64,000 bases of DNA from Neorhizobium galegae (GCF_017877055.1 NZ_JAGIPG010000001.1:1054001-1118000), one strand, 5' to 3'; shown: positions 26,647-35,744, counted from the first letter of the stretch. Notes: generated by a model not told the origin, from the letters alone. Numbers and translations are program-made.

Positions 26647-26913
26647 TTATTCGGAAAGCGCCCAGGCGTGGAAAACGGAAGCCTGTTCCTGACCCTTTTC
26701 CCGCGCCGCCTCGTCGTTGGCGGCCGACATGGCAACCGACTTGCCGGCAAGCTGGCGCCTTACCTGGTCCACATAAAAGGAATGGGGGAGTTCACCACCG
26801 GTTCTCGCGCGCATTTCCGTCGCGAGGCGGTCGATCATGTCAGCAGTATCAAGGGAACGGGCGTCCTTTTCCTCAGACGCATCCGGCATTGGCATGCTAT
26901 TCGGTGCCATCAT
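26647..26913 (-). CDS. Hypothetical small protein
   Basis: Hydrophilic protein of 88 residues with no membrane helix. The frame opens at 26955 but the ATG at 26913 has GGAGGAGGA 5-7 nt upstream and is chosen. The core (DTADMIDRLATEMRART) looks helical. No family recognised. About 128 nt after it on the plus strand there is no gene until hemF converges from the right. Confidence 0.6.
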   Translation of the reverse strand: MMAPNSMPMPDASEEKDARSLDTADMIDRLATEMRARTGGELPHSFYVDQVRRQLAGKSVAMSAANDEAAREKGQEQASVFHAWALSE

Positions 26914-27040
26914 GGCGATCCTCCTCCGGTACAACCAAGGGGACGCTACCACCATCGCATCGATTCCGATATCGCATTTGTTAAGGATGAGATATTGGGG
27001 CCTATTTATACTCGAAATCGTTAATTTTGTGATCTTTGAT

Positions 27041-27955
27041 CTAAGGCCACCTTACAACCGGAGGCAGTGACGACAGAATGGACTCGACATTGCCGCCAGT
27101 CTTCAACCCGAAAATAGTGCCCCGGTCGTAGAGCAGGTTGAATTCGACATAGCGGCCGCGGCGGATCAGTTGCTCGTCGCGATCATGCTCCGTCCAGGGT
27201 TTGTTGAAATTGGCACGGACGATCTTCGGGTAGACGAGATTGAAGGCCCGGCCGACGTCCTGCACGAAGGCGAAATCCGCATCCCAGCCGCCTTTTTCCT
27301 CGACCGGATGCAGCCAATCGAAGAAAATGCCGCCGACGCCGCGGGGTTCGTTGCGGTGCTTCAGGAAGAAATACTCGTCGCACCAGGCCTTGTAACGGTC
27401 ATAGTCGGCGACCGCCTCGTGGCGCTTGCAGGTGATCTCCATGACCCGGTGGAAGAGGGCGCTGTCGGGGTCCGTCTGGGTACGGCGCCGGTCGAGCACC
27501 GGCGTGAGATCGGCCCCGCCGCCGAACCATTGGCTCGACGTCACCACCATGCGGGTGTTCATGTGGACGGTCGGCACGTTGGGATTGACCGGATGGGCGA
27601 TCAGCGAGATGCCCGACGCCCAGAAGCTTGGGTCTTCTTCCGCGCCCGGCATCTGGTTGCGGAAATCGGCGGAAAACTCGCCATGCACGGTCGAGGTGTG
27701 GACGCCGACCTTCTCGAAGACGCGGCCCTCCATCATCGACATTTTGCCGCCGCCGCCGGCTCCGCCGTCGCGCAGCCAGTCTTTGGCTTTGAAGCGGCCG
27801 GGCTCCTGATCGGAGAGAGGTCCGGTCAGTTCGGCCTCGAGGCCTTCCAGCGAGGCGCAGATCGTGTCGCGCAGGCTCTCAAACCAGGCTCTCGCCGCCG
27901 CCTTCTTGTCTTCGATGTCCGCGGGCAATCCCTTGGGCAGTACCGGCCGTTCCAT
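27041..27955 (-). CDS. hemF: Oxygen-dependent coproporphyrinogen-III oxidase
   Basis: Catalyses oxidative decarboxylation of coproporphyrinogen III to protoporphyrinogen IX in haem synthesis. 304 residues; family blocks [27 protein letters not shown] and [16 protein letters not shown] are all present. The frame continues upstream, but the ATG at 27955 with AGAGGA before it gives the usual start. The oxygen-dependent form agrees with an aerobic life style. Confidence 0.95.
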   Translation of the reverse strand: MERPVLPKGLPADIEDKKAAARAWFESLRDTICASLEGLEAELTGPLSDQEPGRFKAKDWLRDGGAGGGGKMSMMEGRVFEKVGVHTSTVHGEFSADFRNQMPGAEEDPSFWASGISLIAHPVNPNVPTVHMNTRMVVTSSQWFGGGADLTPVLDRRRTQTDPDSALFHRVMEITCKRHEAVADYDRYKAWCDEYFFLKHRNEPRGVGGIFFDWLHPVEEKGGWDADFAFVQDVGRAFNLVYPKIVRANFNKPWTEHDRDEQLIRRGRYVEFNLLYDRGTIFGLKTGGNVESILSSLPPVVRWP

Positions 27956-28130
27956 GTCTCTATTCCTCTCGCCATCCCCTTGGCGCGATTCGCATTTTTC
28001 CGATCGGGGATTAACATTTCTGGCTTTCGCGAGCCATTCCATCGGTTGTCGCAGGTGGAAAATGAGACTCGCAAAGTGGGTCGCCCGGCATTATCTTTAC
28101 CGCATAAGCAGGTGCTGATCAGAGGCTTTC

Positions 28131-28388
28131 ATGGCAAAGTTCACACCCCCGCCGCTCGACGGGCTGAAACGCAGGATCGACCGCCACCGGCAGGAAAAAG
28201 CCGGCGAGCGCCAGGGCATGTTCGTACGGCAGACCTTCCAGCTCTCGCGGGAAGAAGCGCGCGAAAAGGCGCGCGAATGGTTTCACGAATTTCCGAAGGC
28301 AGCCTATTGGACCGAAGTGGAAAGCTGGCGCCAGCTCGAAGGCGACCAGATCGAATTCACCATGCGCAGGTTGCCGACCGCGGATTGA
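28131..28388 (+). CDS. Conserved small protein, function unknown
   Basis: Protein of 85 residues, strongly charged and rich in Arg, Glu and Trp (GERQGMFVRQTF, AREKAREWFHEF). AGAGGC precedes the ATG at 28131. No signal peptide or helix. It is divergent from hemF and converges on the exported protein gene at 28398. It reads like a real gene by codon use, but no family name can be given. Confidence 0.7.
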   Translation: MAKFTPPPLDGLKRRIDRHRQEKAGERQGMFVRQTFQLSREEAREKAREWFHEFPKAAYWTEVESWRQLEGDQIEFTMRRLPTAD

Positions 28389-28397
28389 TCCGATCCG

Positions 28398-28826
28398 TCA
28401 CCTCGGGTCCTCATAGGTGTAGAGCGCGCACATTTCGGCGCTGCTCTTCGGCGGATTTCTCCCCGTAAACACGGCGATCGCCGACATTCCCTTGGCCGAC
28501 GCCCAGTTGGCGACATAGGTGACGTCCCCCGATCCGCAGAGATGGTTGCCGTTCTCGAGTTCCGGATCGGCCGGTTCCGCGACACGGTAGACGGATGCCG
28601 GTACCCGCTTGCCGTCGACACGGAAATTGTCGGCGACGAGGTCGGAGAATTCGAGGGATTCCTCGTTCTCGAAGGTGATGCCGAAATCGTCGAGCCAGAC
28701 GTCCCCGGTGACGCTCATCGCAGTCTTGCTCACCGCGGTATAGTGCTCGGCCTCCTGGGCGTGGACGGGCGAGGCCAACAGGATTATGGCGGCAGCGGTC
28801 ATCAGGTAGCAGGGCAGATTGCGCAT
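28398..28826 (-). CDS. Exported protein, function unknown
   Basis: Protein of 142 residues with a signal peptide (about 1-23, cleaved near VHAQ). The mature part includes GNHLCGSGDVTYV and a C-terminal MCALYTYED, giving two cysteines that could form a disulphide. The start is placed at the ATG at 28826; the frame stays open to 28880. Predicted periplasmic. No family recognised. Confidence 0.65.
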   Translation of the reverse strand: MRNLPCYLMTAAAIILLASPVHAQEAEHYTAVSKTAMSVTGDVWLDDFGITFENEESLEFSDLVADNFRVDGKRVPASVYRVAEPADPELENGNHLCGSGDVTYVANWASAKGMSAIAVFTGRNPPKSSAEMCALYTYEDPR

Positions 28827-28983
28827 CTCGGTCCTTGAGGGCTTGGGGCTGGGAAGTACGAAGCCCGATTGCGGAAACATATGCGATCTCCGATGTTGGG
28901 CCCATGGGCTTCGATCGGTTTGACATGTGTTTTCTCGAAAGATGCTAAACGGGCGGAAGCAGGGTGTAGGCCTATCCGCGCAA

Positions 28984-29466
28984 TCAATCCGCAGCCACCT
29001 GCTCGTCCGCCTCCAGCAAGATCGCCCCCGCGCCCTTTTCGCCGAGCATGTCGAGCGGGTTCCTGAGCGGGCAGTCCTGCATCGACAGGCAGCCGCAGCC
29101 GATGCAGCCGGTCAGGTGGTCGCGCAGCGCCGTGAGGCTGGCGATCCGTTCATCGAGCTGGCGTTTCCAGGTTTCCGAAAGGCGCTGCCAGTCTTTGGCG
29201 GTGAGCGGCCGGTCATGCGGCAGGACGGAGAGGGCTTCGGCGATGTCGGCAAGCGGTATGCCGGTCTTCTGGGCGACCTTGATAACCGCGACCCGGCGCA
29301 GCACGACGCGCGGATAACGGCGCTGGTTGCCGCGGTTGCGGCGGCTCTGGATCAGTCCCTTGGTCTCGTAGAAATGCAGGGTAGACACCGCCACGCCGCT
29401 GCGTGTCGCGACTTCCCCGACCGTCAGTTCAAGCTCCAGCCGCCCGCCCGGATTTTTCTTCATCAT
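28984..29466 (-). CDS. soxR: Redox-sensitive MerR-type activator SoxR
   Basis: Transcription factor of about 160 residues with an N-terminal MerR helix-turn-helix ([19 protein letters not shown]), a dimerisation helix, and the [2Fe-2S] cluster motif [12 protein letters not shown] (C-x2-C-x-C-x5-C) near residue 120. It responds to redox-cycling compounds or superoxide. Start at the tandem ATGs 29463/29466. A SoxR box lies just upstream, so autoregulation is likely. No soxS is seen nearby, which is normal outside enteric bacteria. Confidence 0.93.
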   Translation of the reverse strand: MMKKNPGGRLELELTVGEVATRSGVAVSTLHFYETKGLIQSRRNRGNQRRYPRVVLRRVAVIKVAQKTGIPLADIAEALSVLPHDRPLTAKDWQRLSETWKRQLDERIASLTALRDHLTGCIGCGCLSMQDCPLRNPLDMLGEKGAGAILLEADEQVAAD

Positions 29467-29475
29467 CGCTGTTGA

Positions 29476-29493
29476 CCTCAATATTACTTGAGG
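29476..29493 (-). promoter_or_regulatory. SoxR box
   Basis: CCTCAA and TTGAGG flank six bases (TATTAC on the plus strand); both arms match the classical SoxR operator CCTCAA-N6-TTGAGG exactly. It ends 10 nt before the soxR start codon and is therefore positioned to control soxR. On the plus strand TTGACC and a TATAGC-like element bracket the box, so a second, divergent promoter is possible. Confidence 0.75.
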
Positions 29494-29534
29494 TTTTATA
29501 GCAGAGGCTCCGTGAAAGAAAACCGGAGCCCGGT

Positions 29535-30014
29535 TCAATGAAGACGAAAATCGTTCTGCCGCAGCGCCTCGCCAGCAATCATCGCCGCCGACATGGCGAC
29601 GTTGATGGACCGCTGGCCTTCGACCATGGGGATGAGGATGCGGGCGTCGGCCGCCTCATGCACGTGATCGGGAACGCCGGCGCTTTCGCGCCCGAAGAGC
29701 AGGATGTCGTCCGGCTGGAATTCGAAGCGGGTATAGGGCAGGGCGGCCCTGGTGGAGGCAAGCACGACGCGCCGGCCGTTCGCCCTTCGCCATTCGTCGA
29801 AGCGCTGCCAGTTGACATGGCGGGCGAGCGTGACGCTGTCCAGATAGTCCATGCCGGAGCGTTTCAGGTTCCGGTCGGAAATGTCGAAGCCGGCCGGTTC
29901 GATGATATCGACCGACAGGCCGAGGCAGGCGGCGAGCCGGAGGATCGTGCCGGTATTACCGGCGATATCCGGCTGGTAGAGGGCGATGTGCAGGCCAGAG
30001 GAAATGTTGCTCAT
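29535..30014 (-). CDS. trmL: tRNA (cytidine(34)-2'-O)-methyltransferase
   Basis: SPOUT-fold methyltransferase of 159 residues that methylates the wobble nucleotide of some tRNALeu. Conserved motifs: [13 protein letters not shown] near residue 20, [12 protein letters not shown], and [17 protein letters not shown], the knot region that binds AdoMet. AAGGACG precedes the ATG. It lies upstream of soxR on the same strand, with about 70 nt including the SoxR box between them. Confidence 0.92.
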   Translation of the reverse strand: MSNISSGLHIALYQPDIAGNTGTILRLAACLGLSVDIIEPAGFDISDRNLKRSGMDYLDSVTLARHVNWQRFDEWRRANGRRVVLASTRAALPYTRFEFQPDDILLFGRESAGVPDHVHEAADARILIPMVEGQRSINVAMSAAMIAGEALRQNDFRLH

Positions 30015-30128
30015 ATGCCCGTCCTTACGGGAAACCGGTGTTCGGTCTCAAGCCCTTTCGATGCGCGGCATGGCTGTGACGATCGGGCAACAGAAAAGCC
30101 CTGGGTGGCCGGACGCGGTGATTTGCTC
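30015..30128. other. Gene-free start of the trmL/exporter intergenic region
   Basis: The whole trmL-exporter gap is about 380 nt. This first part carries the trmL ribosome binding site and no convincing ORF. The right-hand part holds the predicted promoter and upstream ORF listed separately. Confidence 0.4.
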
Positions 30129-30157
30129 TTTTCAATTTGTACCCGAGAGGGTAGAAG
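30129..30157 (+). promoter_or_regulatory. Possible sigma70 promoter of the ABC exporter
   Basis: TTTTCA (30129-30134) and TAGAAG (30152-30157) are spaced by 17 nt, each matching four of six consensus bases. Transcription from near 30164 would include the upstream ORF at 30194. Confidence 0.35.
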
Positions 30158-30193
30158 ACTTGCGTAGCTCAACGCCCACTCAAGGAGGCCCAC

Positions 30194-30250
30194 ATGGATA
30201 TGACCGTGCTCTCGCGCCTCCGCTGCCGGATTTCTGTGTCTCTGGCCTAG
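30194..30250 (+). CDS. Upstream ORF (18 codons) before an ABC exporter
   Basis: Encodes MDMTVLSRLRCRISVSLA. A strong ribosome binding site (GGAGG, 5-6 nt before the ATG) suggests active translation. The stop codon is 144 nt before the exporter ATG. Downstream, three GGCC-containing segments (30297-30302, 30307-30312 and 30341-30348) can pair in alternative ways. This arrangement suits a leader peptide controlling the exporter, but no codon cluster points to a given amino acid, and the effector is unknown. It could also be chance, as there is only position and ribosome binding site to support it. Confidence 0.45.
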   Translation: MDMTVLSRLRCRISVSLA

Positions 30251-30394
30251 GCGTTTCGCGGTTTCTCGCAAACTTTTTCCTTCCTCAATCGTTACGCGGC
30301 CGACACCCGGCCTCGCTACCCAGGTTTTCGTCGCCCGATTCCGGCCGCCTTGCGTGCTGAACCGGTGCGGCATCCGATTTACGGAGCTTTTTTC

Positions 30395-32251
30395 ATGTTC
30401 TCGTGGTTCGAACGGCGCGTTGATCCCTATCCGGACGAGGCGCCCTCACTACCGCCCGTCGGCCTTGCGGCCTTCCTGTGGCACTATACCAAGCCGGTCT
30501 GGCCGTGGGTCGTCATCATGTCGACCTGCACGATGCTGATCGCGATCGGCGAAGTGGCGCTGTTCCAGTTTCTGGGTGATATCGTCGACTGGCTGAGCAA
30601 TGCCGATCGGGCGACCTTCCTGGAAAGGGAAGGGCCGAAGCTGTTCTTCATGGCCTTCGTGGTGCTGGTCGGCCTGCCGGCGGTCGCGACGCTGAACTCG
30701 CTGATCATGCACCAGATCCTGATGGGTAATTTCCCGATGATCGCCCGCTGGCAGATGCACCGCTTCCTGCTGCGCCACTCGATGACGTTCTTCGCCAACG
30801 AGTTCGCCGGCCGCGTCTCCACCAAGGTGATGCAGACCTCGCTCGCGATCCGCGAAACGGTGATGAAGGTGCTCGACGTGTTCGTCTACGTCTTCACCTA
30901 TTTCATCTCGATGATCGCGATCGTGGCGGCAGCCGACCTGCGCCTTGCGGTGCCGCTCGTGCTGTGGATCATCCTCTACTCGATGACGGTCGCCTATTAC
31001 GTGCCTCGCCTGCGCAAGATCTCGGCCGAACAGGCGGATGCCCGCTCGATGATGACCGGCCGCGTTGTGGACAGCTATACGAACATCGCCACCGTCAAGC
31101 TGTTTTCGCATGCGGGACGGGAAGAGACCTATGCGCGCGACGCCATGGATATCTTCCTGAAGACCGTGCATGCACAGATGCGCAAGGTGACGGGTTTCCA
31201 GGCGTTGGTCTACTTCTACAACTGCGTGGCGCTGTTTACGGTCGGTGCGTTGTCAATCTGGTTCTGGCTGGACGGCGTCATCTCGATCGGGGCGATCGCC
31301 ATCGCCATCGGCCTTGCGATGCGCATCAACGGCATGTCGCAATGGGTGATGTGGGAGGTCTCGGCGCTCTTCGAAAACATCGGCACCGTCTATGACGGCA
31401 TGTCGATGATGACCAAGGCGCATGACGTGGTGGACCAGAAGAGCGCTTCGGCGCTCACCGCGAAAAAGGGTCATATCCGCTACGACAACGTCCACTTCCA
31501 CTATGGCAAGGGCAAGGGCGTCATCGAAGGCCTGACGCTCGATATCCCGGCCGGCCAGAAGGTCGGTCTGGTCGGCCGCTCCGGCGCCGGCAAGACGACG
31601 CTGATGAACCTGCTGCTGCGCTTCTACGATCTGGAAGGCGGCCGCATCACCATCGACGGCCAGGACGTCGCCGGCGTCACGCAGGACAGCCTTCGTTCGC
31701 TGATCGGCGTCGTCACCCAGGATACGTCGCTGCTGCACCGGTCGATCCGCGACAACATCGCCTACGGCAAGCCGGATGCGACCGACGCGGATATCATCGA
31801 GGCGGCGAAGCGGGCGAATGCCTGGGACTTCATCGACGGGCTTGCCGACATGCAGGGACGCAAGGGTCTCGATGCGCATGTGGGCGAACGCGGCGTGAAG
31901 CTTTCCGGCGGCCAGCGGCAGCGCATCGCGATTGCCCGCGTCTTTTTAAAGGACGCGCCGATCCTGGTGCTCGACGAGGCGACCTCGGCGCTCGACTCGG
32001 AAGTCGAGGCGGCGATTCAGGAGAACCTGTTCGCGCTGATGGAAGGAAAGACGGTGATCGCCATCGCCCACCGGCTGTCGACGCTGACCGAAATGGACCG
32101 GCTGATCGTGCTCGACCGCGGCCGGATCATCGAGGCCGGCACGCACCGCGAACTGGTTGCCACCGGCGGCATCTATGCCGACCTCTGGAACCGCCAGTCC
32201 GGCGGCTTCATCGGCCATGATGATGTGATCGAAGAGGCGGCGGCGGAGTAA
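30395..32251 (+). CDS. ABC exporter, fused membrane and ATPase domains (1)
   Basis: Protein of 618 residues. Transmembrane domain of six helices over about 45-330; ATP-binding domain over about 360-600 with Walker A GRSGAGKTT, Q-loop VVTQDTSLL, signature LSGGQRQR, Walker B LVLDEATSALD and the H-loop AHRLS. A lipid, peptide or drug exporter that acts as a dimer. The start is ATG at 30395 with GGAG upstream. A closely similar exporter lies at 32934-34796, so they may form a heterodimer. An upstream ORF and possible RNA hairpins precede the gene. Confidence 0.92.
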   Translation: MFSWFERRVDPYPDEAPSLPPVGLAAFLWHYTKPVWPWVVIMSTCTMLIAIGEVALFQFLGDIVDWLSNADRATFLEREGPKLFFMAFVVLVGLPAVATLNSLIMHQILMGNFPMIARWQMHRFLLRHSMTFFANEFAGRVSTKVMQTSLAIRETVMKVLDVFVYVFTYFISMIAIVAAADLRLAVPLVLWIILYSMTVAYYVPRLRKISAEQADARSMMTGRVVDSYTNIATVKLFSHAGREETYARDAMDIFLKTVHAQMRKVTGFQALVYFYNCVALFTVGALSIWFWLDGVISIGAIAIAIGLAMRINGMSQWVMWEVSALFENIGTVYDGMSMMTKAHDVVDQKSASALTAKKGHIRYDNVHFHYGKGKGVIEGLTLDIPAGQKVGLVGRSGAGKTTLMNLLLRFYDLEGGRITIDGQDVAGVTQDSLRSLIGVVTQDTSLLHRSIRDNIAYGKPDATDADIIEAAKRANAWDFIDGLADMQGRKGLDAHVGERGVKLSGGQRQRIAIARVFLKDAPILVLDEATSALDSEVEAAIQENLFALMEGKTVIAIAHRLSTLTEMDRLIVLDRGRIIEAGTHRELVATGGIYADLWNRQSGGFIGHDDVIEEAAAE

Positions 32252-32310
32252 TCTCCGCCGTCTCATTTCTCGCTCTGAGGTTAGTATCCTAAGGAATGCT
32301 TCCGCGGAAT

Positions 32311-32589
32311 TCAGATTCGGTTTTCGCGGGTGTGCCCGCTACGAAGAAGAAAAATCGTCTCGCCCTGTATCTCGTATCGCAACTCGTAATCACCGATCAG
32401 AAGGCGTCGAATTTCACACGGTGCAAACTCGTCCAGCCTTTCACCAAGCCGCGGATGCTGGATAAGCTTCTTGGGTGTTGCAGCCAGGTTTTGAGCCGTG
32501 CGCGCCGCCGCGGGTGCATTCACCGCAGCCAGAAAATCATGAAGGCGGTCGAGGTCGGATACCGCCTTTGACGACCACTTCAATTCCAT
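32311..32589 (-). CDS. ParE/RelE-type toxin
   Basis: Protein of 92 residues of the ParE/RelE superfamily: WSSKAVSDLDRLHDFL at the start, LGERLDEFAPCEIRRLLIGDYELRYE in the core (quoted in pieces), and IFLLRSGHTRE near the end. ParE proteins poison DNA gyrase, RelE proteins cleave ribosome-bound mRNA; the sequence reads more like ParE. The start overlaps the antitoxin stop by one base (TGATG). The module is on the opposite strand to the two exporters that flank it. Confidence 0.85.
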   Translation of the reverse strand: MELKWSSKAVSDLDRLHDFLAAVNAPAAARTAQNLAATPKKLIQHPRLGERLDEFAPCEIRRLLIGDYELRYEIQGETIFLLRSGHTRENRI

Positions 32590-32804
32590 CAGAGGGGACG
32601 CGGCAGAGGCTTGTCAGTTCCCAGACTGGAAACCCATCTTTCGACCTCTTCCTGATCGACCACATTTCCCTTATCCACGTCCGCCATTGCCTCCAATGTC
32701 AGGCGCCGCCGTGCCTCTTCCAGCTCGACGCAGTTCGCGAGTGCCTGCTTGACCACCCATCCTCTCGAGCGTTCGAGGCATGGGAACACCTTTTGAGCAA
32801 TCAT
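32589..32804 (-). CDS. Ribbon-helix-helix antitoxin, N-terminus apparently shortened
   Basis: Protein of 71 residues; from RSRGWVVKQALANCVELEEAR onward (in part) it resembles the helical portion of CopG/ParD-type antitoxins, and the remainder is the acidic, toxin-binding tail. The expected N-terminal strand with its DNA-contacting residues (of the type TVRLPDEL) is absent. A neighbouring frame upstream reads MPRTLERM, hinting at a frameshift or short deletion. It may still neutralise the toxin but perhaps no longer binds its operator. Confidence 0.65.
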   Translation of the reverse strand: MIAQKVFPCLERSRGWVVKQALANCVELEEARRRLTLEAMADVDKGNVVDQEEVERWVSSLGTDKPLPRPL

Positions 32805-32933
32805 AGTGATTGATCATGATTATGCCCAACCGGCACGAAAACCCATATGGCTGGAGTTTACATTAAGAAAATGTAAGCCGGCGCCTGGCCGCTTTCGCTT
32901 TGCCGATGATCAGAATCCGCCTATATCCGGTCC

Positions 32934-34796
32934 ATGTTGAAACCGGTCTTCCGCATCTTCGAAAGCTTTATCAAGCCGTTTGCGAGGCGGGACGACCTGA
33001 AGCCGCCTGCGGGCCTGATCGGCTTCGTCTGGTTCTATGTCAGTCAAGCCAAGCTCCCCTTCTTCGCCATGCTGGTGCTTGGCGGTCTTGCCGCCGGCGT
33101 CGAGGCAGCGATGTTCTGGTATGTCGGCCGGCTGGTCGATATCCTCGACACGACCCAACCTTCGGAGGGATGGTCGGGGCTGCTTGCCAACCACGGGACC
33201 GAACTGGTCGTCATGGCGCTGGTGGTCGGCATCGGCCGCTTCCTGATCGGTTTGATGACGGCGCTGGTCGACCAGCAGATCATCACGCCCGGTTTCTACA
33301 ACCTGGTGCGCTGGCAATCCTACATCCACGTATCGCGCCAGTCGCTGTCCTTCTTCCAGAACGATTTTTCCGGCCGTATCGTCACGAAAGTCTGGTCGGC
33401 CGGGCAGGCGACCGGCGACGTTCTGACCTCCTTCATGGAAAGCGTCTGGTTCGTCGGCATCTATTCGGTCTCGACCATCGCGCTGGTCGCGGGGCTCGAC
33501 TGGCGGCTGGCGGTGGTCGTCGTCGCGTGGCTTTCGATCTTCGCGTTGCTCGCCAGATATTACGTGCCGCGTATTCGCGAACACTCGAAGGCCTCCGCCG
33601 AGGCCGGATCGATGATCAGCGGCCGCATGGTCGACGCCTATTCGAACATCCAGACGCTCAGGCTGTTTGGCCGCGACGAGGCCAATGACCGCTACATGCT
33701 GTCGGGTTTCGAGAGTTTTCAGGACACGATCATCGCGTTCACCCGGCTGCTCACCAGCGTGCGCGCCTCCATGGCCTTTCTCTCCGGCACGATGATCGTC
33801 ACCATGGCGGCGATGAGCGTGCATCTGTGGCTCTCCGGCCTGATCTCATCCGGTGCCGTCGCCTTCACCATGGCGCTGATGCTGCGGCTGAACTTCCTGC
33901 TCGGCCGGCTGATGACGCAGCTCAACGGCATCATGCGCAATATAGGCACGATCCAGAATTCGGCCGAGCTGATCTCGCAGCCGATCGGGCTGGTGGATAC
34001 GCCGAACGCGACGCAGCTGGTGGTCAAGCGCCCGGAAATCCGCTTCGAGAATGTCAGCTTTCACTACGGCAAGGCGAAGGGCGTCATCGACAACCTGTCG
34101 CTCACCATCCGGCCGGGCGAGAAGCTCGGCATTGTCGGTCGTTCGGGCGCCGGCAAATCGACGCTCGTCAACCTGCTGCTGCGCTTCTACGATCTCGAAG
34201 GCGGACGCATCCTGATCGACGGTCAGGATATCGCCAAAGCGACACAGGAATCACTGCGCGCACAGATCGGCATGGTGACGCAGGATACCTCGCTGCTGCA
34301 CCGGTCGATCCGCGACAATATCCTGTTCGGCAGGCCGGACGCGACGGAGGCGCAGCTCGTCGAGGCGGCGCGCAAGGCGGAAGCCGACACGTTCATCGCC
34401 GCCCTCGAAGACCAGCGTGGCCGCAAGGGGTTTGACGCGCATGTGGGCGAGCGCGGCGTCAAGCTTTCCGGCGGCCAGCGCCAGCGCGTGGCGATCGCGC
34501 GCGTGATGATCAAGGATGCGCCGATCCTGGTGCTCGACGAGGCCACTTCGGCACTCGATTCGGAGGTGGAAGCGGCGATCCAGTCGAACCTGGAGCGGCT
34601 GATGCAGGGCAAGACCGTGCTCGCCATCGCCCACCGGCTTTCGACCATCGCGGCGCTGGACCGCCTCATCGTCCTGGACAGGGGCCGGATCATCGAGGAC
34701 GGCACACACAACGAACTGATTGCGCGGGGAGGGCTCTATTCGGAGCTCTGGGCAAGGCAGTCCGGCGGTTTTCTCGCCGCGGACGCCGCCCAATAG
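32934..34796 (+). CDS. ABC exporter, fused membrane and ATPase domains (2)
   Basis: Protein of 620 residues closely related to the exporter at 30395. Transmembrane domain over about 40-345; ATP-binding domain with Walker A GRSGAGKST, Q-loop MVTQDTSLL, LSGGQRQR, LVLDEATSALD and AHRLST. Segments such as LLLRFYDLEGGRI and HRSIRDNI are identical or nearly so in both. Likely partner or duplicate of the first. No clear ribosome binding site is seen before the ATG. Confidence 0.92.
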   Translation: MLKPVFRIFESFIKPFARRDDLKPPAGLIGFVWFYVSQAKLPFFAMLVLGGLAAGVEAAMFWYVGRLVDILDTTQPSEGWSGLLANHGTELVVMALVVGIGRFLIGLMTALVDQQIITPGFYNLVRWQSYIHVSRQSLSFFQNDFSGRIVTKVWSAGQATGDVLTSFMESVWFVGIYSVSTIALVAGLDWRLAVVVVAWLSIFALLARYYVPRIREHSKASAEAGSMISGRMVDAYSNIQTLRLFGRDEANDRYMLSGFESFQDTIIAFTRLLTSVRASMAFLSGTMIVTMAAMSVHLWLSGLISSGAVAFTMALMLRLNFLLGRLMTQLNGIMRNIGTIQNSAELISQPIGLVDTPNATQLVVKRPEIRFENVSFHYGKAKGVIDNLSLTIRPGEKLGIVGRSGAGKSTLVNLLLRFYDLEGGRILIDGQDIAKATQESLRAQIGMVTQDTSLLHRSIRDNILFGRPDATEAQLVEAARKAEADTFIAALEDQRGRKGFDAHVGERGVKLSGGQRQRVAIARVMIKDAPILVLDEATSALDSEVEAAIQSNLERLMQGKTVLAIAHRLSTIAALDRLIVLDRGRIIEDGTHNELIARGGLYSELWARQSGGFLAADAAQ

Positions 34797-34805
34797 CGCT
34801 CCAGC

Positions 34806-35744
34806 TCACTCTCCGGTAATGGCGATCTCGGCGATCAGCCCGTAGTGGTTCGAGCCGTGTCCTTGGGGAATGCGGGTCAGCGACTTTATCTTGAGCGGCG
34901 CCCGCGCATAGACATGATCGATCGGCAGGCCGAACACGCCCGCCCGGATCGGCCAGGTGGCGGGCTCGAAGCCGGCAGTCGCCAAGTCGGTATTGCGGAG
35001 GAACCGGCGCATGTTCGGCGCCAGGCTTGAGGCGTTGAAATCGCCGGAGAGCAGCAGGGGACCGGTTGCCTCGCTGATTGCGAGAGCGGCTCTGTTCAGT
35101 TCCACCGAGTGGAAACTGTCGAAATAGGGCTTGGTCGTGTGCACGCCGACGAAATTGATCGTTCGGCCTTTGACCGTCACCTTGGCAAGGATAAAGCGGT
35201 CCGGAAAGATCTCGCTGAGCGATTGCACCGTGGGCGCTTCGATCGGCACCTTGGATAGCATGAGCTGGTCGCAATCCTCGATCAGAAGGCCGCAGCCGAC
35301 CCGGTAGGGATAGGTTTTCGCCAGCTCGTCCATATAGACCCGGAGCGGGGCTGCCTCCATGATGTTGACCAGGTCGGCGCCGGAAGAGCGGATCGTTTCG
35401 ACGATGTCTTCCGCATTGGCGAAATTGTCATTGAGAATGTTGAAGGACATCAGCCGGAAGGTCGGTGCATTCGCCTCGGCGGGCGTCATCGGCGCGGCGA
35501 ATTCGCGGCTCATCAACACCGCGTGGCCGACAAAGAGAAGTGAGGCGGCGAAAAGCAGCCAGACCACGAAGTGGCGCTTGACGAGAAGTGCTACGACCAT
35601 GGCCGCCACGCAGCCGAGTGCCGCATGCAGTTGCAGGCTGTAAAGCGTTCCCAGAATCCAGTGAGGATGTATATAACGCGTCCCGATCGCCATCAACACA
35701 AGCGACACGATGACGCAGATGGCAACCGATAGTGTTTGTCTCAT
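34806..35744 (-). CDS. Membrane-anchored endonuclease/exonuclease/phosphatase-family protein
   Basis: Protein of 312 residues with three hydrophobic segments in the first 80 residues, then a catalytic domain of the EEP superfamily: LMSFNILNDN, metal-binding IMEA (in place of the usual E), VHTTKP, LLSGDFNA, and the final GSNHYGLIAEI with the catalytic His. The domain would face the periplasm. The substrate could be DNA, a phospholipid or a phosphoinositide-like compound. It converges on the exporter gene. Confidence 0.85.
   Translation of the reverse strand: MRQTLSVAICVIVSLVLMAIGTRYIHPHWILGTLYSLQLHAALGCVAAMVVALLVKRHFVVWLLFAASLLFVGHAVLMSREFAAPMTPAEANAPTFRLMSFNILNDNFANAEDIVETIRSSGADLVNIMEAAPLRVYMDELAKTYPYRVGCGLLIEDCDQLMLSKVPIEAPTVQSLSEIFPDRFILAKVTVKGRTINFVGVHTTKPYFDSFHSVELNRAALAISEATGPLLLSGDFNASSLAPNMRRFLRNTDLATAGFEPATWPIRAGVFGLPIDHVYARAPLKIKSLTRIPQGHGSNHYGLIAEIAITGE

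Noticed and set aside
30011..30373. Minus-strand ORF of 120 codons between trmL and the exporter
   Set aside because: It runs through the trmL start region, the predicted promoter and the upstream ORF; composition and lack of a ribosome binding site speak against it.
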